The translations under genes and the position numbers were made by a program. This document shows, piece after piece, positions 25,908 to 33,780 of a stretch of 34,154 nt of DNA (its first letter is position 1; every line of letters starts with the position of its first letter). Origin of the DNA: Thermoproteota archaeon (GTDB lineage Archaea > Thermoproteota > Bathyarchaeia > RBG-16-48-13 > GCA-020355125); NCBI GenBank assembly GCA_030837285.1, contig JAUPKU010000144.1, forward strand, positions 1 through 34,154. The letters run 5' to 3'. Below the pieces are notes generated by a model. The model saw only the letters and a program-made list of their open reading frames with translations. It was not told the DNA's origin and searched no databases.

Positions 25908-26096
25908 TTACCTTCTTCTACCTCTACTGCCTCTACTTCTAAATTCGGGTTCTCTTCCGCCTACACCCAAGATCCTTCTCTTGAAGTTTTTAAAGTTCCG
26001 GGCTCTGGGAGTGGGACTTTTTTTATTCAAAGGAGCGATCTTTGGGGTTTGACCTCTGACCTTTCCAGCTTTGGTAAGTGATCCGTGAGTTGGCAT
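25908..26096 (-). CDS. rps30e: 30S ribosomal protein S30e
   Basis: A 62-residue basic protein starting MPTHGSLTKAGKVRGQTPKI, the unmistakable N-terminus of archaeal/eukaryotic S30e, a small-subunit protein. The central RARNFKNFKRRILG matches the RRNY-KR-ILG block of the family. The C-terminus is longer than usual and ends in an Arg/Gly/Ser tail (FRSRGSRGRRR), which may reach into rRNA. GGAGGT (26108-26113 on this strand) is 11 bases before the ATG. A TATA-like CATAAAAGG (about 26155-26163) would give it its own promoter just after the NAD kinase stop. Confidence 0.95.
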   Translation of the reverse strand: MPTHGSLTKAGKVRGQTPKIAPLNKKSPTPRARNFKNFKRRILGVGGREPEFRSRGSRGRRR

Positions 26097-26175
26097 TTCT
26101 CTTTTTTACCTCCATTATCTCTTCTACTTCTTTATGAGTCAGATAGGACTTCTGCCTTTTATGTTTTTTGAAAGG

Positions 26176-26913
26176 TCAAAACAGGTGTAGTCTTACAAGT
26201 TTCTCGGAGAAGCTCTCCCTCGGTCTTAGATGAATCACTTTAATCTTTTCAGTGGACTTACCAACAGTGAAGTCTTCTCCCTTGACTAGTCGCCCTAATG
26301 TGAATCCATCATATTCTATTGAGCCCTCACTCTTCGTAACTTCAACGCAGAATTCTCCTTCACTGACTATAGAAGTATTATAATTCGCTGAGAGAGGAGT
26401 GACAATAATAACATCTGCTCTATGAATGATTGGTCCCCCAGCGAAGAAGTTGTAAGCTGTAGAACCAATCTGTCCAGAAAAAACTACACCATCTCCCTTA
26501 AGGTCTTTGGGAAATAAAGGCTTTCGCTCTCCATTCTCCCAGTAGTAGACTTTGCAATGTACGGACTTTGGGCTGGCTCGAAATAAAACAACATCATTGA
26601 CAGCATTATAGACTCTGCCTTTACATGTTATCTTCAACTTTGAGTATTCCTCAACCGTATACGAGTTCTGCTTCAATTCACTGATTATCTCATCAATATC
26701 TTCCACCGTAAAGTCAGCGTGAAAGCCTAAACTGTCCTTTTCACCACCTCTAATTGGCAATATCGGACCTTTGAATTCTCTTGCTGCTTCTAAGAAAGTG
26801 CCATCTCCACCAACTGCCAAGCATACTTCGCTATCTTCAGAAATGTCGAAACTCTCGTGGAGCTTTTTCAGTTGAGGATACTCCTTCTTCTTCACCAGTT
26901 TGATTTTTTCCAC
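26176..26913 (-). CDS. nadK: NAD(+)/NADH kinase
   Basis: About 245 residues; it phosphorylates NAD to NADP. The family motif GGDGT is in CLAVGGDGTFLEA (near residue 35), and the NAD-binding segments GDGVVFSGQIGSTAYNFFAGG and NAVNDVVLFR are present. DSLGFHADFTVEDIDE is the expected motif between them. GTG at 26911-26913 is preferred because GGAG (26922-26925) lies eight bases upstream; GTG at 26932-26934 would add seven residues and would fit a leaderless start from the TATA-like TCTTTAAATTG near 26958-26968. The N-terminus is short for the family but the catalytic core is complete. Confidence 0.93.
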   Translation of the reverse strand: MEKIKLVKKKEYPQLKKLHESFDISEDSEVCLAVGGDGTFLEAAREFKGPILPIRGGEKDSLGFHADFTVEDIDEIISELKQNSYTVEEYSKLKITCKGRVYNAVNDVVLFRASPKSVHCKVYYWENGERKPLFPKDLKGDGVVFSGQIGSTAYNFFAGGPIIHRADVIIVTPLSANYNTSIVSEGEFCVEVTKSEGSIEYDGFTLGRLVKGEDFTVGKSTEKIKVIHLRPRESFSEKLVRLHLF

Positions 26914-26934
26914 GCCAATCTCTCCGCCATTCAC

Positions 26935-27300
26935 TCAACATGAACTTACGTTCCACAATTTAAAGAAATTTAAATTTAGAGTAGGAGAGAAGTTGACTAT
27001 CAAGAATAGACTCTATTTCACAGATCCGGAATACTAAATTATGACTATAGATGGGTAAAAGCGTTTAAAGACGAATTCTTGTCCGGGCGTTTCTCCTCAG
27101 TCTGAGGAATTGTCTCTTGTCTAGTTTCCAATCCATTTCTACCCTTTGAATTCTACAGACTATCAGAATACCAATAATAACCGTGATACTAGAAGCCAAC
27201 ATACTCTACTTGAAAATCAAGAAGAACTACTTCTAATGTAGAAGTGCAGTCTCAAATTATGGAATGGTTTTAATAGATAATTATTATTTAGGTAACTGTC
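26935..27300. other. 366-base gap upstream of NAD kinase
   Basis: No gene or known RNA was seen. A TATA-like TCTTTAAATTG (minus strand, 26958-26968) probably serves nadK. TCCTCAG-T-CTGAGGA (27094-27108) is a near-perfect 15-base dyad of unknown use; its one-base centre suggests a DNA site rather than an RNA hairpin. ACTTCTA-ATG-TAGAAGT (27229-27245) is an inverted repeat with 7-base arms, located 56 bases past the stop of the small helical protein, and could end its transcript. Confidence 0.35.
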
Positions 27301-27657
27301 TTAGACCAATCTATTTTCGATCAAGGTCTGTAATGCTTTACTAGCAGTGTTTGTGACGTAGGAGATAGCTTCTGCCACGTATTTGTTAGTTCCCTCGTAA
27401 TCATAGATTTTGACTGTCTCGACAGCTTTTGATATGATCTCATCTGAATCTAAGAAGTCTTTTGACATCGAAATCTTGTAGGCAATTCGCGCTTCAGTAG
27501 AAATAGCTTCTAGTAATAGTGAGACTATTTTGATTCCACCGTCTAATTCATTATTGCTCATGATAGTGAGTTCAGACACAAGGTTTGAGGAGATTATTAA
27601 TTCGGATTTGAGCTTCTCCGACAACTGGTAATTAAGTATAGCCGTTCGAACTTCCAT
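27301..27657 (-). CDS. Small helical protein of unknown function
   Basis: A 118-residue acidic, mostly helical protein from the ATG at 27655-27657; the ATG at 27661-27663 adds two residues. GGGG lies eight bases upstream of the preferred start, and a strong TATA box (TTATATATA, about 27703-27712) puts transcription start near 27682. The longer frame to 27756 would read through this promoter and is rejected. There are no cysteines or catalytic-looking motifs; leucines and isoleucines at heptad-like spacing (SELIISSNLVSELTIM, IVSLLLEAISTEARIA) suggest a helical bundle. I do not recognise the family. Confidence 0.65.
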   Translation of the reverse strand: MEVRTAILNYQLSEKLKSELIISSNLVSELTIMSNNELDGGIKIVSLLLEAISTEARIAYKISMSKDFLDSDEIISKAVETVKIYDYEGTNKYVAEAISYVTNTASKALQTLIENRLV

Positions 27658-27702
27658 ATACATTCCCCAGCAATAATGAATCTTCCTCAATAAGGGGAGG
27701 CT

Positions 27703-27715
27703 GTATATATAAGGT
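27703..27715 (-). promoter_or_regulatory. TATA box of the small helical protein gene
   Basis: CCTTATATATACA on the minus strand is about 50 bases upstream of the ATG at 27657 and is one of the best TATA matches in the window. It fixes the short start of the downstream gene. Confidence 0.5.
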
Positions 27716-27885
27716 GTAATTACCTCCGTTGGAAGGAGTGAACATGATCTATACAATCCATCCCTTGAGTGGACTATTGAAGAAAAATAATCAAGGGGTA
27801 ATTCTTCTTGTCAAGTTTTATTCTTAAAAGCATAACCTGATTTCTATCTTGGAATCAAAGTGTCTATGAAAGGGATGTCTCAAGA

Positions 27886-28539
27886 CTAAAGTCTCTTTTG
27901 TCTGTTTCTCTCATCCAGAAGTCTAAAAGTCTTCCAGGATTTTCTAACGAAGTCTGGTAGAGGTCTTTCATCTCTAATCCAATTTGATAGAAACTGCTTT
28001 GTCTTGGGATCGCAAGGGTATCCACTGCCAAAATCGCCGTATACATCTCTGAGATTAGAGACGAACTTATCTCGGTGTACTTTGGCAATTATAGAAGCTG
28101 CTGACACAACGGGGTAGTTGGCATCAGCCTGATGTTCCGATACGATCTTTATTTGGGAAGGAAGCAATTCAGAGATCTGTTGACCAAAGCGTTCTTCCAC
28201 AACATCTGAAGCATCTACATATGCGACTTCGGGAATGAGTTTTCCAATAACCTCAGCCATAGCCTTAGCTTCAAGCCAATTGAGTCTGTGAAGCTTCTTT
28301 CCCTCGAAAACGATCTTATCAACCTCTGATGGACTAAGTTCTACTATTGCATATTTCTGGGCTAATCCTAATATCTGAGGAAAGAGATGAATCCTCTTAT
28401 TTGGAGTAAGGACTTTAGAATCTTTAACACCCAGAGCCTGCAGCACAGAGGATTGATTATCATCAATCAAGATACCAGCGATAACAAGAGGACCTATAAC
28501 TGGTCCACGCCCTGCATCATCCACTCCTGCAATCAGCAT
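27886..28539 (-). CDS. rnhB: Ribonuclease HII
   Basis: A 217-residue RNase HII, which cuts RNA in RNA-DNA hybrids and removes ribonucleotides from DNA. The N-terminal motif is AGVDDAGRGPVIGPLVIAG, with D7 and D8 where most family members have Asp-Glu. The other metal ligands are D109 (VAYVDASDV) and D139 (EHQADANYPVVSAASI). LGVKDSKVLTPNKR and the tyrosine in FGSGYPCDPKT (junction recognition) are conserved. The ATG has a strong Shine-Dalgarno (GGAGG, six bases upstream). It is a single gene with no clear operon partner. Confidence 0.97.
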   Translation of the reverse strand: MLIAGVDDAGRGPVIGPLVIAGILIDDNQSSVLQALGVKDSKVLTPNKRIHLFPQILGLAQKYAIVELSPSEVDKIVFEGKKLHRLNWLEAKAMAEVIGKLIPEVAYVDASDVVEERFGQQISELLPSQIKIVSEHQADANYPVVSAASIIAKVHRDKFVSNLRDVYGDFGSGYPCDPKTKQFLSNWIRDERPLPDFVRKSWKTFRLLDERNRQKRL

Positions 28540-28691
28540 TCTGATCCTCCTAAACCAAATTTGATATCGACGGCAGTAGAATAGATTTCAGTTGATAAAA
28601 CCCTTTTTGTAAAAACTACAGTATCAGAGAGATAATAAATCAAAGACTGGACTAATTTTTTGTCATGTGTTGCCTTATGAAAGCCTAATTT

Positions 28692-29543
28692 TTAGGCTAC
28701 CGCTCGGGGATAGGAGCCTATTACCTTTACAAAGAGACATTTGTCTTGGAGATCTTTTAGTGCAGCTTCACTTTTTTCCTCACTTCGATGACCTTCAAAG
28801 TCTAGATAAAATACGTATTCCCAAGGTTTTCCTCTCTCCGGCCTGGATTCTATCTTTGTCAGGTTTATCTCTCTTATTGCGAATGCCCCTAGGATCTTAT
28901 AGAGAACCCCTGGTATGTTTTTAGCGGAAAAGATTATTGAGGTTTTGTCTCTTCCCGAGGGTTTAGCCTCGTCTTTGCAGAGGATGAAAAAGCGGGTGAA
29001 GTTGTTAGGATTATCCTCTATTCCTCTTGCGAGGATTTCCATGCTTCCGTTCTCAGAGGCGATTTCAGTCCCAATCGCTGCTGCGTGATCCATGTTCTTA
29101 ATCAATTCCACAGCTAGAGCTGTACTGTTTACTTCTCTTAGCTCTGCTTTGGGTAGATTTTTTTCAAGGAATCGTCGGCATTGGGCTAGGGCTTGAGGGT
29201 GGGAGAGGACAAGGTGTATTTCCCCCATTTTCTGGCCAGGCTTAACTATAAGAGAATGTTCTATTCGTAGTTCGACTTCTCCATAGACTATTAGACTTGA
29301 CTCTAGGAGGAGGTCGAGTGTGGCATGTACAGATCCTTCTAGAGAATTCTCTACGGGTACTACTCCGTATTCAGAGGCGCCCATTTCAACGGCTCTGAAT
29401 ACTTCGGCTATGCTTGTAACAGCGAAGAATCTGGCTTTAGTGGAGAAGTATTTTCTAGCTGCTTGCTCGCTATTTGTTCCTTTTGGACCTAGGTAGGCTA
29501 CAGTTTCGCTTCCTTGAATGCGGGAGCTTATAGCTATGGTCAT
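28692..29543 (-). CDS. pheA: Prephenate dehydratase
   Basis: A 283-residue stand-alone prephenate dehydratase that makes phenylpyruvate for phenylalanine synthesis. The catalytic domain (about 14-195) begins VAYLGPKGTNSEQAA, has VVPVENSLEGSVHATLDLL and ends with the catalytic TRF at 183-185 (NNFTRFFIL). A C-terminal ACT domain (about 201-283) carries the ESRP motif at 232-235 that binds phenylalanine, so feedback inhibition is expected. No chorismate mutase is fused or adjacent. A TATA-like TTAAATA lies about 36 bases upstream; no Shine-Dalgarno was seen. Confidence 0.97.
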   Translation of the reverse strand: MTIAISSRIQGSETVAYLGPKGTNSEQAARKYFSTKARFFAVTSIAEVFRAVEMGASEYGVVPVENSLEGSVHATLDLLLESSLIVYGEVELRIEHSLIVKPGQKMGEIHLVLSHPQALAQCRRFLEKNLPKAELREVNSTALAVELIKNMDHAAAIGTEIASENGSMEILARGIEDNPNNFTRFFILCKDEAKPSGRDKTSIIFSAKNIPGVLYKILGAFAIREINLTKIESRPERGKPWEYVFYLDFEGHRSEEKSEAALKDLQDKCLFVKVIGSYPRAVA

Positions 29544-29646
29544 GGTTGTTGATCTTTTACTTAAGGAACTGATTTGGCTATTTAACGGTTATTTTATGGA
29601 TAGGTTTATGTCTTAGAATTTCATTAAGTATTATCTGTGGTTGTCT

Positions 29647-29970
29647 ATGGCTGAACAGTTGAATTATGCGAAAATGAAGACCTTTGATGATTTTATCAGA
29701 TTTGTCGGAATGTCTCCCACTCCCTTCGTTCAGTATGTCGAGATAGAAGGAAAACATGTTTACTTTGTACAATTTATGGGCTTTGGTGGGGGAAAAATGG
29801 TCTACTTTTATGAGAGAGATAAGAGGATTGATGAGAAGTACATTGTCTTCAACAGATTCCGAGATCAGGTGACGTTCAGCAATACTTTCGTTTCAGATGG
29901 GCAGAGTGCTTATATTCCAATTCTCGAATTGGAAAAAACCAATATTTTCTCTGAGTACCCACCCAAATAA
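29647..29970 (+). CDS. Small protein of unknown function
   Basis: A 107-residue soluble protein from the ATG at 29647; TTG at 29641 is an alternative. It is rich in aromatic residues and beta-strand pattern (PFVQYVEIEGKHVYFVQFMG, FGGGKMVYFYERDKR, YIVFNRFRDQVTF), which suggests a small beta-barrel. There are no cysteines, signal peptide or known motif. It is divergent from pheA across about 100 bases. I do not recognise it. Confidence 0.65.
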   Translation: MAEQLNYAKMKTFDDFIRFVGMSPTPFVQYVEIEGKHVYFVQFMGFGGGKMVYFYERDKRIDEKYIVFNRFRDQVTFSNTFVSDGQSAYIPILELEKTNIFSEYPPK

Positions 29971-30105
29971 AATTCTTCCCGCCATCCTTCGTCTTCTAGG
30001 AAGCGTAAACCTTGAAGAGGGTTTAGATGTTCTATTTAGCTAGTAAGAATTATAATTAGGATGGGATTAGGGTTAGTTTACTCCTCTTGAGAATGTATAC
30101 CGTCT

Positions 30106-30618
30106 TTAATTCTTCGGTTTTTTAATGAATTTCCAGTATAAGTAAAAGCCCATTATCGCTGAGAGAATGAGGGCGGCGCTGAGTATATACGGTAAATCGT
30201 CACTTCCAACGTTTATTGACCGAGTCTTTGATGTTGAATTGGCGTTTGAAGAGGTTACTGTAACATTCAGATCGTGGATTCCAATGCTGATTGCCTTGAG
30301 GTCGAAATTTACTGTCTGGCTGCCTCCAGTGGGAAGCGTTCCAATAGTTTTTGTCGATTGAAGAACCTGTAAGCCTTGTGCGACTATTGAAACTATGACA
30401 TCAGTGGCGTCTTCTCCTCCAGTGTTGTTGACGACACATGTTGCCGTCAGAGAGTTCCCAACATATGATACGGGCTTATCCACGGTCAAGGAGTTGATGC
30501 TCAGTTGGGGAGTGGAACTGATTGCGCTTACTGCTTGGGTTACGAGGCTTAATGAGAGGAATAGGAGTATCGCACCAATTAATAGAGACTTTTTTAATAT
30601 CAAATTGAATCCCTGCAT
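30106..30618 (-). CDS. CARDB-like surface protein with C-terminal membrane anchor
   Basis: A 170-residue exported protein. A signal peptide (about 1-32, KKSLLIGAILLFLSLSLV then TQAVSA) is followed by one Ig-like CARDB/NPCBM-type beta domain (LSINSLTVDKPVSYVGNSL, CVVNNTGGEDATDVIVSI, TGGSQTVNFDLKA, GIHDLNVTVTSS). A C-terminal membrane helix (PYILSAALILSAIMGFYLYW) and a KFIKKPKN cytoplasmic tail follow. Several Asn-X-Ser/Thr sites could be glycosylated. ATG at 30616-30618 is chosen because a TATA box (30643-30655) lies about 30 bases upstream, indicating a nearly leaderless mRNA; the frame to 30678 would add a non-signal segment. It faces away from the NosL-like operon across 400 bases; a joint role in the envelope is only a guess. 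Confidence 0.75.
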   Translation of the reverse strand: MQGFNLILKKSLLIGAILLFLSLSLVTQAVSAISSTPQLSINSLTVDKPVSYVGNSLTATCVVNNTGGEDATDVIVSIVAQGLQVLQSTKTIGTLPTGGSQTVNFDLKAISIGIHDLNVTVTSSNANSTSKTRSINVGSDDLPYILSAALILSAIMGFYLYWKFIKKPKN

Positions 30619-31017
30619 GGATTTAGAACAGAAATATTGGATTATGAATATATCTATTATGGTCAATGACTCTGCCATTTAGAGGGTTAAGAGATTTGCG
30701 CCTGGAGAGTTAATAGCAGTTAATCCATGCTTCATGTTTCTTGTTTTCAGACTTATCACAGTAAAATATGTTTAATATCACATTTTTCCAAGGAAAATTG
30801 CTTATCAATCTCAGTTAAGTGTTAAAATATAGTCGAATTTATCTTCTTTTTTCATTTCTTTGAGATTCAAATGCTTCAGCCCTCAAGTCACTATCCATAA
30901 TTTGTCTTACTTTGCTTTAAGGGTATTAGTAGGATGTAGCAAGAAGATGAGGAAAAAAGATTGTTGTTGTGAAAGTACAATCACACACGCTTAATACAAT
31001 TCTTGAAAAAGAGAATA
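30619..31017. promoter_or_regulatory. 399-base divergent promoter region, CARDB protein / NosL-like operon
   Basis: On the minus strand AGATATATTCA (about 30643-30655) is the likely TATA box of the CARDB gene. On the plus strand GCTTAATAC (30989-30997) lies about 25 bases before ATG 31018 and may drive the NosL-like operon as a leaderless message. GTGAAAGTACAATCAC (30970-30985) is a small interrupted dyad directly upstream and could be an operator. The middle, AT-rich and without open frames, shows nothing I can name. Confidence 0.35.
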
Positions 31018-32109
31018 ATGGCTATTCTGGTGAAGGATATGACAAAAACGTATACAAAAAAAATGTATATTTTAGTTGTTCTGCTAACAATTACAATTCT
31101 TTTATCCACAGGCTTTTCTTACACGGCGCTGGCTCAGACTGGCAGTGAGAACAAGACCTGCGAACAATGTGGTATGGTTGTTGACTCTGTTTCACAGAAG
31201 CATCTTAAGGTCGTTGATGCAAAAGGCACACTTCACTACGTCGAATGTTTAAAATGTGCGTTTAAACTGGTTCCCAAGTTAGGAGAGCTTAACGTTACAA
31301 CGTACTGCGACTGGTACGGACAAAATTATGCTATTACAATAAGCCTTGCAGATCATCTAAATGTAGTCATAGTAAATCCCTCAGATGCGATGTTCATTGA
31401 TGGAAACTGCATGAAGAACCGTGTGAATTACAATCAAACCGCTGTAGACGACTTGCTTGCCAACAAAGGAATCTCAGTCTACCTAGCAGCTATACAGAAC
31501 GTTACAATACCTTCAAACTCAACCGTAATGACTGTGGCTAAAGCAGCGGCAAAATACGCCTTCAGCCCAACCTTATCATCAAAGACTTGTGAAGCTTGCA
31601 TGATGAACGTTACGTCAGCTGAACAGGAGAAATACAAGATAGTTGACGAAAACGGGACAACCCACTATTGCGAGTGCCTCATGTGCTCAATGCGTCTGCT
31701 TAGCAAGTACAACAAGGTCAACATTACCACCTTCTGCGACTGGTATGGACAGAACTATCAGATCACAATTACATCCTCGCAATATGGAAGAGTCATCACC
31801 GTCAGTCCCTCCACAACAATGTATCTAAGTGGCGGAAGTTGTGTGACAAACAGAGTTGCCTACAACCTGACTGCGGCTGACGCGCTTAAGAAATACGGCT
31901 TTTCATCGCTATATACCGTACCTGAGCAACACTTCGTGATGCCAGCACAGACGACCATAACATCTGTTAAAGATGCAGCGACGACTTCTGTAGGGAACGC
32001 TTCAGACTCCTCATCTCAGCCTCCCATCCTCCTCATTGTTGCCACTGTGGCTGGAGTAGCATTAATAGTTGCTGCACTTGTAGCTTACATAAGAATGAAA
32101 CGCTCATAG
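31018..32109 (+). CDS. Membrane-anchored protein with two tandem NosL/TRASH-like cysteine domains
   Basis: A 363-residue surface protein: signal peptide (about 17-39, ending SYTALA), two homologous cysteine domains, a Ser-rich linker and a C-terminal membrane helix (about 336-358) with basic tail. Domain 1 has C48-x2-C51-GM, C77-x2-C80, C97 and C131; domain 2 has C191-x2-C194, C220-x2-C223, C240 and C275. The offsets are 143 residues, except 144 for the last, so this is an internal duplication. Shared blocks include YCDWYGQNY and NRVNYN/NRVAYN. C-x2-C-G-M is the NosL signature for binding Cu(I), and the paired C-x2-C sets recall the TRASH metal domain. About ten Asn-X-Ser/Thr sites suggest heavy glycosylation. 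ATG 31018 is preferred (TATA at 25 bases); TTG 31003 and ATG 31039 (GGTGAAGG upstream) are alternatives. It heads an operon with an FtsX-type permease. The metal is inferred. Confidence 0.8.
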   Translation: MAILVKDMTKTYTKKMYILVVLLTITILLSTGFSYTALAQTGSENKTCEQCGMVVDSVSQKHLKVVDAKGTLHYVECLKCAFKLVPKLGELNVTTYCDWYGQNYAITISLADHLNVVIVNPSDAMFIDGNCMKNRVNYNQTAVDDLLANKGISVYLAAIQNVTIPSNSTVMTVAKAAAKYAFSPTLSSKTCEACMMNVTSAEQEKYKIVDENGTTHYCECLMCSMRLLSKYNKVNITTFCDWYGQNYQITITSSQYGRVITVSPSTTMYLSGGSCVTNRVAYNLTAADALKKYGFSSLYTVPEQHFVMPAQTTITSVKDAATTSVGNASDSSSQPPILLIVATVAGVALIVAALVAYIRMKRS

Positions 32110-32129
32110 AGATGAAGTGAGGCTAGAAC

Positions 32130-32924
32130 TTGATAATCAATCTATTTGTCGCTGTTGATTTGGCAATAGCCTTATTTGGCCTGGCTGTTGGCTCCTACGC
32201 TGCCTTCAAGGCTTATAAAATTGGAGAAAGTGAAAGAACTGCAGCCAGTGAAGAACGCTACGAGTTAGAAAAGGACTTCTACCTAGTTTCGACGGTAGGT
32301 TGGATGACTCTGGGAACTCGACTCTTAGCGATACCTCTTTTTTGGTTCACGGTCTTATCGTTGATTCCTTCTGTTCCAGGTGCTATGTGCGAATTCGGCG
32401 TCTTCCAAGCAGGTGCGCCTTGGTCTTGGGCTGATTTAGGGCTGAAGCTATTCACTGTGTTCACTTTTGGCGGTTGGCTCTTCTTTGACTTCATGAACAG
32501 AAGACTGAAGGGTTCTATGTTTATGGGTTCGGTTTCTCGGGGATTTGTTCTATTGATGCCAATCCTTTTCATAGATGCATCTCTTGACTTGGTATTTTTC
32601 AGCTCGTTGCAGCCTTTGGTCGTCCCCTGTTGCATGGTTGTGTACTCGAATACTGCTGTAGGATTATTTAATATCGGCTGCCCCTTCTGCTTCATAACTT
32701 ACCAATACCCGTTACTGTGGGGTGTTCTGGCCGTCTACGCTGTTTCAGTAGGGCTTATAATCTGGAGTTTCTTTTTCCGAAGGTCTTCACACAATATGAG
32801 TGGAGTTCAAAAAGAAATCCTTCCATCTATGAGAAAAGTTATATTGATAAGTGTAATTTTAGCAGTCGTTGGCACAATGCTGCTTTTGACACAGATTGGA
32901 TTGGGGTCTTTTAGCAATGTATGA
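32130..32924 (+). CDS. Polytopic membrane protein with C-x2-C motif, unknown function
   Basis: A 264-residue membrane protein with about six hydrophobic segments (roughly 3-28, 51-80, 103-123, 138-160, 196-217, 236-257). Five cysteines are visible: C87, the pair C167-C168 (VVPCCMVVYS) and C184-x2-C187 (NIGCPFCFITY). The last four lie in the stretch between the fourth and fifth segments, where they could form a redox pair or bind metal. This recalls DsbB/VKOR-like disulfide proteins, but the motif spacing does not match and I do not assign it there. TTG at 32130 has GTGAGG seven bases upstream. It lies 20 bases after the NosL-like gene, in the same operon. Confidence 0.75.
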   Translation: MIINLFVAVDLAIALFGLAVGSYAAFKAYKIGESERTAASEERYELEKDFYLVSTVGWMTLGTRLLAIPLFWFTVLSLIPSVPGAMCEFGVFQAGAPWSWADLGLKLFTVFTFGGWLFFDFMNRRLKGSMFMGSVSRGFVLLMPILFIDASLDLVFFSSLQPLVVPCCMVVYSNTAVGLFNIGCPFCFITYQYPLLWGVLAVYAVSVGLIIWSFFFRRSSHNMSGVQKEILPSMRKVILISVILAVVGTMLLLTQIGLGSFSNV

Positions 32925-32986
32925 TACTTCAATTCAAACTTTACACGACCTGAAGATCTATGCGATTATGTCCTGAGGTCTGTAGT

Positions 32987-33478
32987 TTGAAACTTAAAAG
33001 ACTCTTTTTAGTTGAAATTGCTTCAATTATCATTATTATTGTGTCGGTTATGTTTTTCATCAAGATGACACCTTATCTTGCGTCTACAGAACCTGACATG
33101 TCGATAGGAGTCTACAACCAGAGAGTATTTACCGAAGACACTCTTACATTGGAGTCTGGGCAAATGGCAAGCACTGAATTCAATTATTCAACTTTCGATC
33201 CAGCAATCCTAGTTATAGACTTGATGTTTCAGAGTTGGCAAACTCCAGGAGACTTGTCGGTATACTGCAATGGAATACTCATAGCCACAATACGCGCTAT
33301 ACCAGGCAATCCAACTGTGCGGTTGACTTCGATTTCTGTTTCTGGCTGGGACTGGGTACAACCACCATCAGTCAACTCACTTGCTTACAGTAATCAGATT
33401 TCCTTTGTTTCTGAGCCTAACTCGGGCTTCGAAGGTACTTTCACTTATCAAATTGGCATAAGAGGTAGCCGAGGATAA
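32987..33478 (+). CDS. Membrane-anchored extracytoplasmic protein, unknown function
   Basis: A 163-residue protein with a short basic N-terminus (MKLKRLF), one membrane helix (LVEIASIIIIIVSVMFFI) and an outside domain of about 135 residues rich in strands and aromatic or small residues (DTLTLESGQMASTEFNY, LSVYCNGILIATIRAI, SISVSGWDWVQPP), suggesting a beta sandwich. TTG at 32987 is preferred: GAGG lies eight bases upstream, the same pattern as the gene before, whereas ATG 32960 has no Shine-Dalgarno. The stop overlaps the next ATG by one base (TAATG). It has a single Cys in the exported part. I do not recognise the family. Confidence 0.7.
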   Translation: MKLKRLFLVEIASIIIIIVSVMFFIKMTPYLASTEPDMSIGVYNQRVFTEDTLTLESGQMASTEFNYSTFDPAILVIDLMFQSWQTPGDLSVYCNGILIATIRAIPGNPTVRLTSISVSGWDWVQPPSVNSLAYSNQISFVSEPNSGFEGTFTYQIGIRGSRG

Positions 33479-33780
33479 TGAAAATTAAAACATTCATGTC
33501 GATAACGATTATATTGCTTGCATTTGTGTTTACATCATGTCTAGTTAGCGAAATCGTTTGGTCAACTAAAGCAAATAGCCCTGATACCCTACGCCAGATT
33601 GTTGGGCTGCCTAGCATAGCTATTGGGAATCTTAATCCTTCAGTTAGGAACCCTGGACTTGAATTCTTCTGCACCTCGCTTTATGATGTTCCTGGCGGCT
33701 ACTGCTACTACTTTGCGCCGGGGGTGCCTGCAACCAATTTCACTATTTATTGTAACAGCATAAGGAGTGACAACAAATGA
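33478..33780 (+). CDS. Small exported or membrane-anchored protein, unknown function
   Basis: A 100-residue protein with an N-terminal hydrophobic segment (FMSITIILLAFVFTSCLVS), which could be a signal anchor; TSC at its end resembles a lipobox, though weakly. The outside part has three more cysteines (FFCTSLY, GGYCYYF, IYCNS), so disulfides or metal binding are possible. It overlaps its upstream neighbour by one base and the next gene by four (ATGA), so it is tightly coupled in the operon. YCN also occurs in the preceding protein (VYCNGI), hinting at a shared fold. No family recognised. Confidence 0.68.
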   Translation: MKIKTFMSITIILLAFVFTSCLVSEIVWSTKANSPDTLRQIVGLPSIAIGNLNPSVRNPGLEFFCTSLYDVPGGYCYYFAPGVPATNFTIYCNSIRSDNK

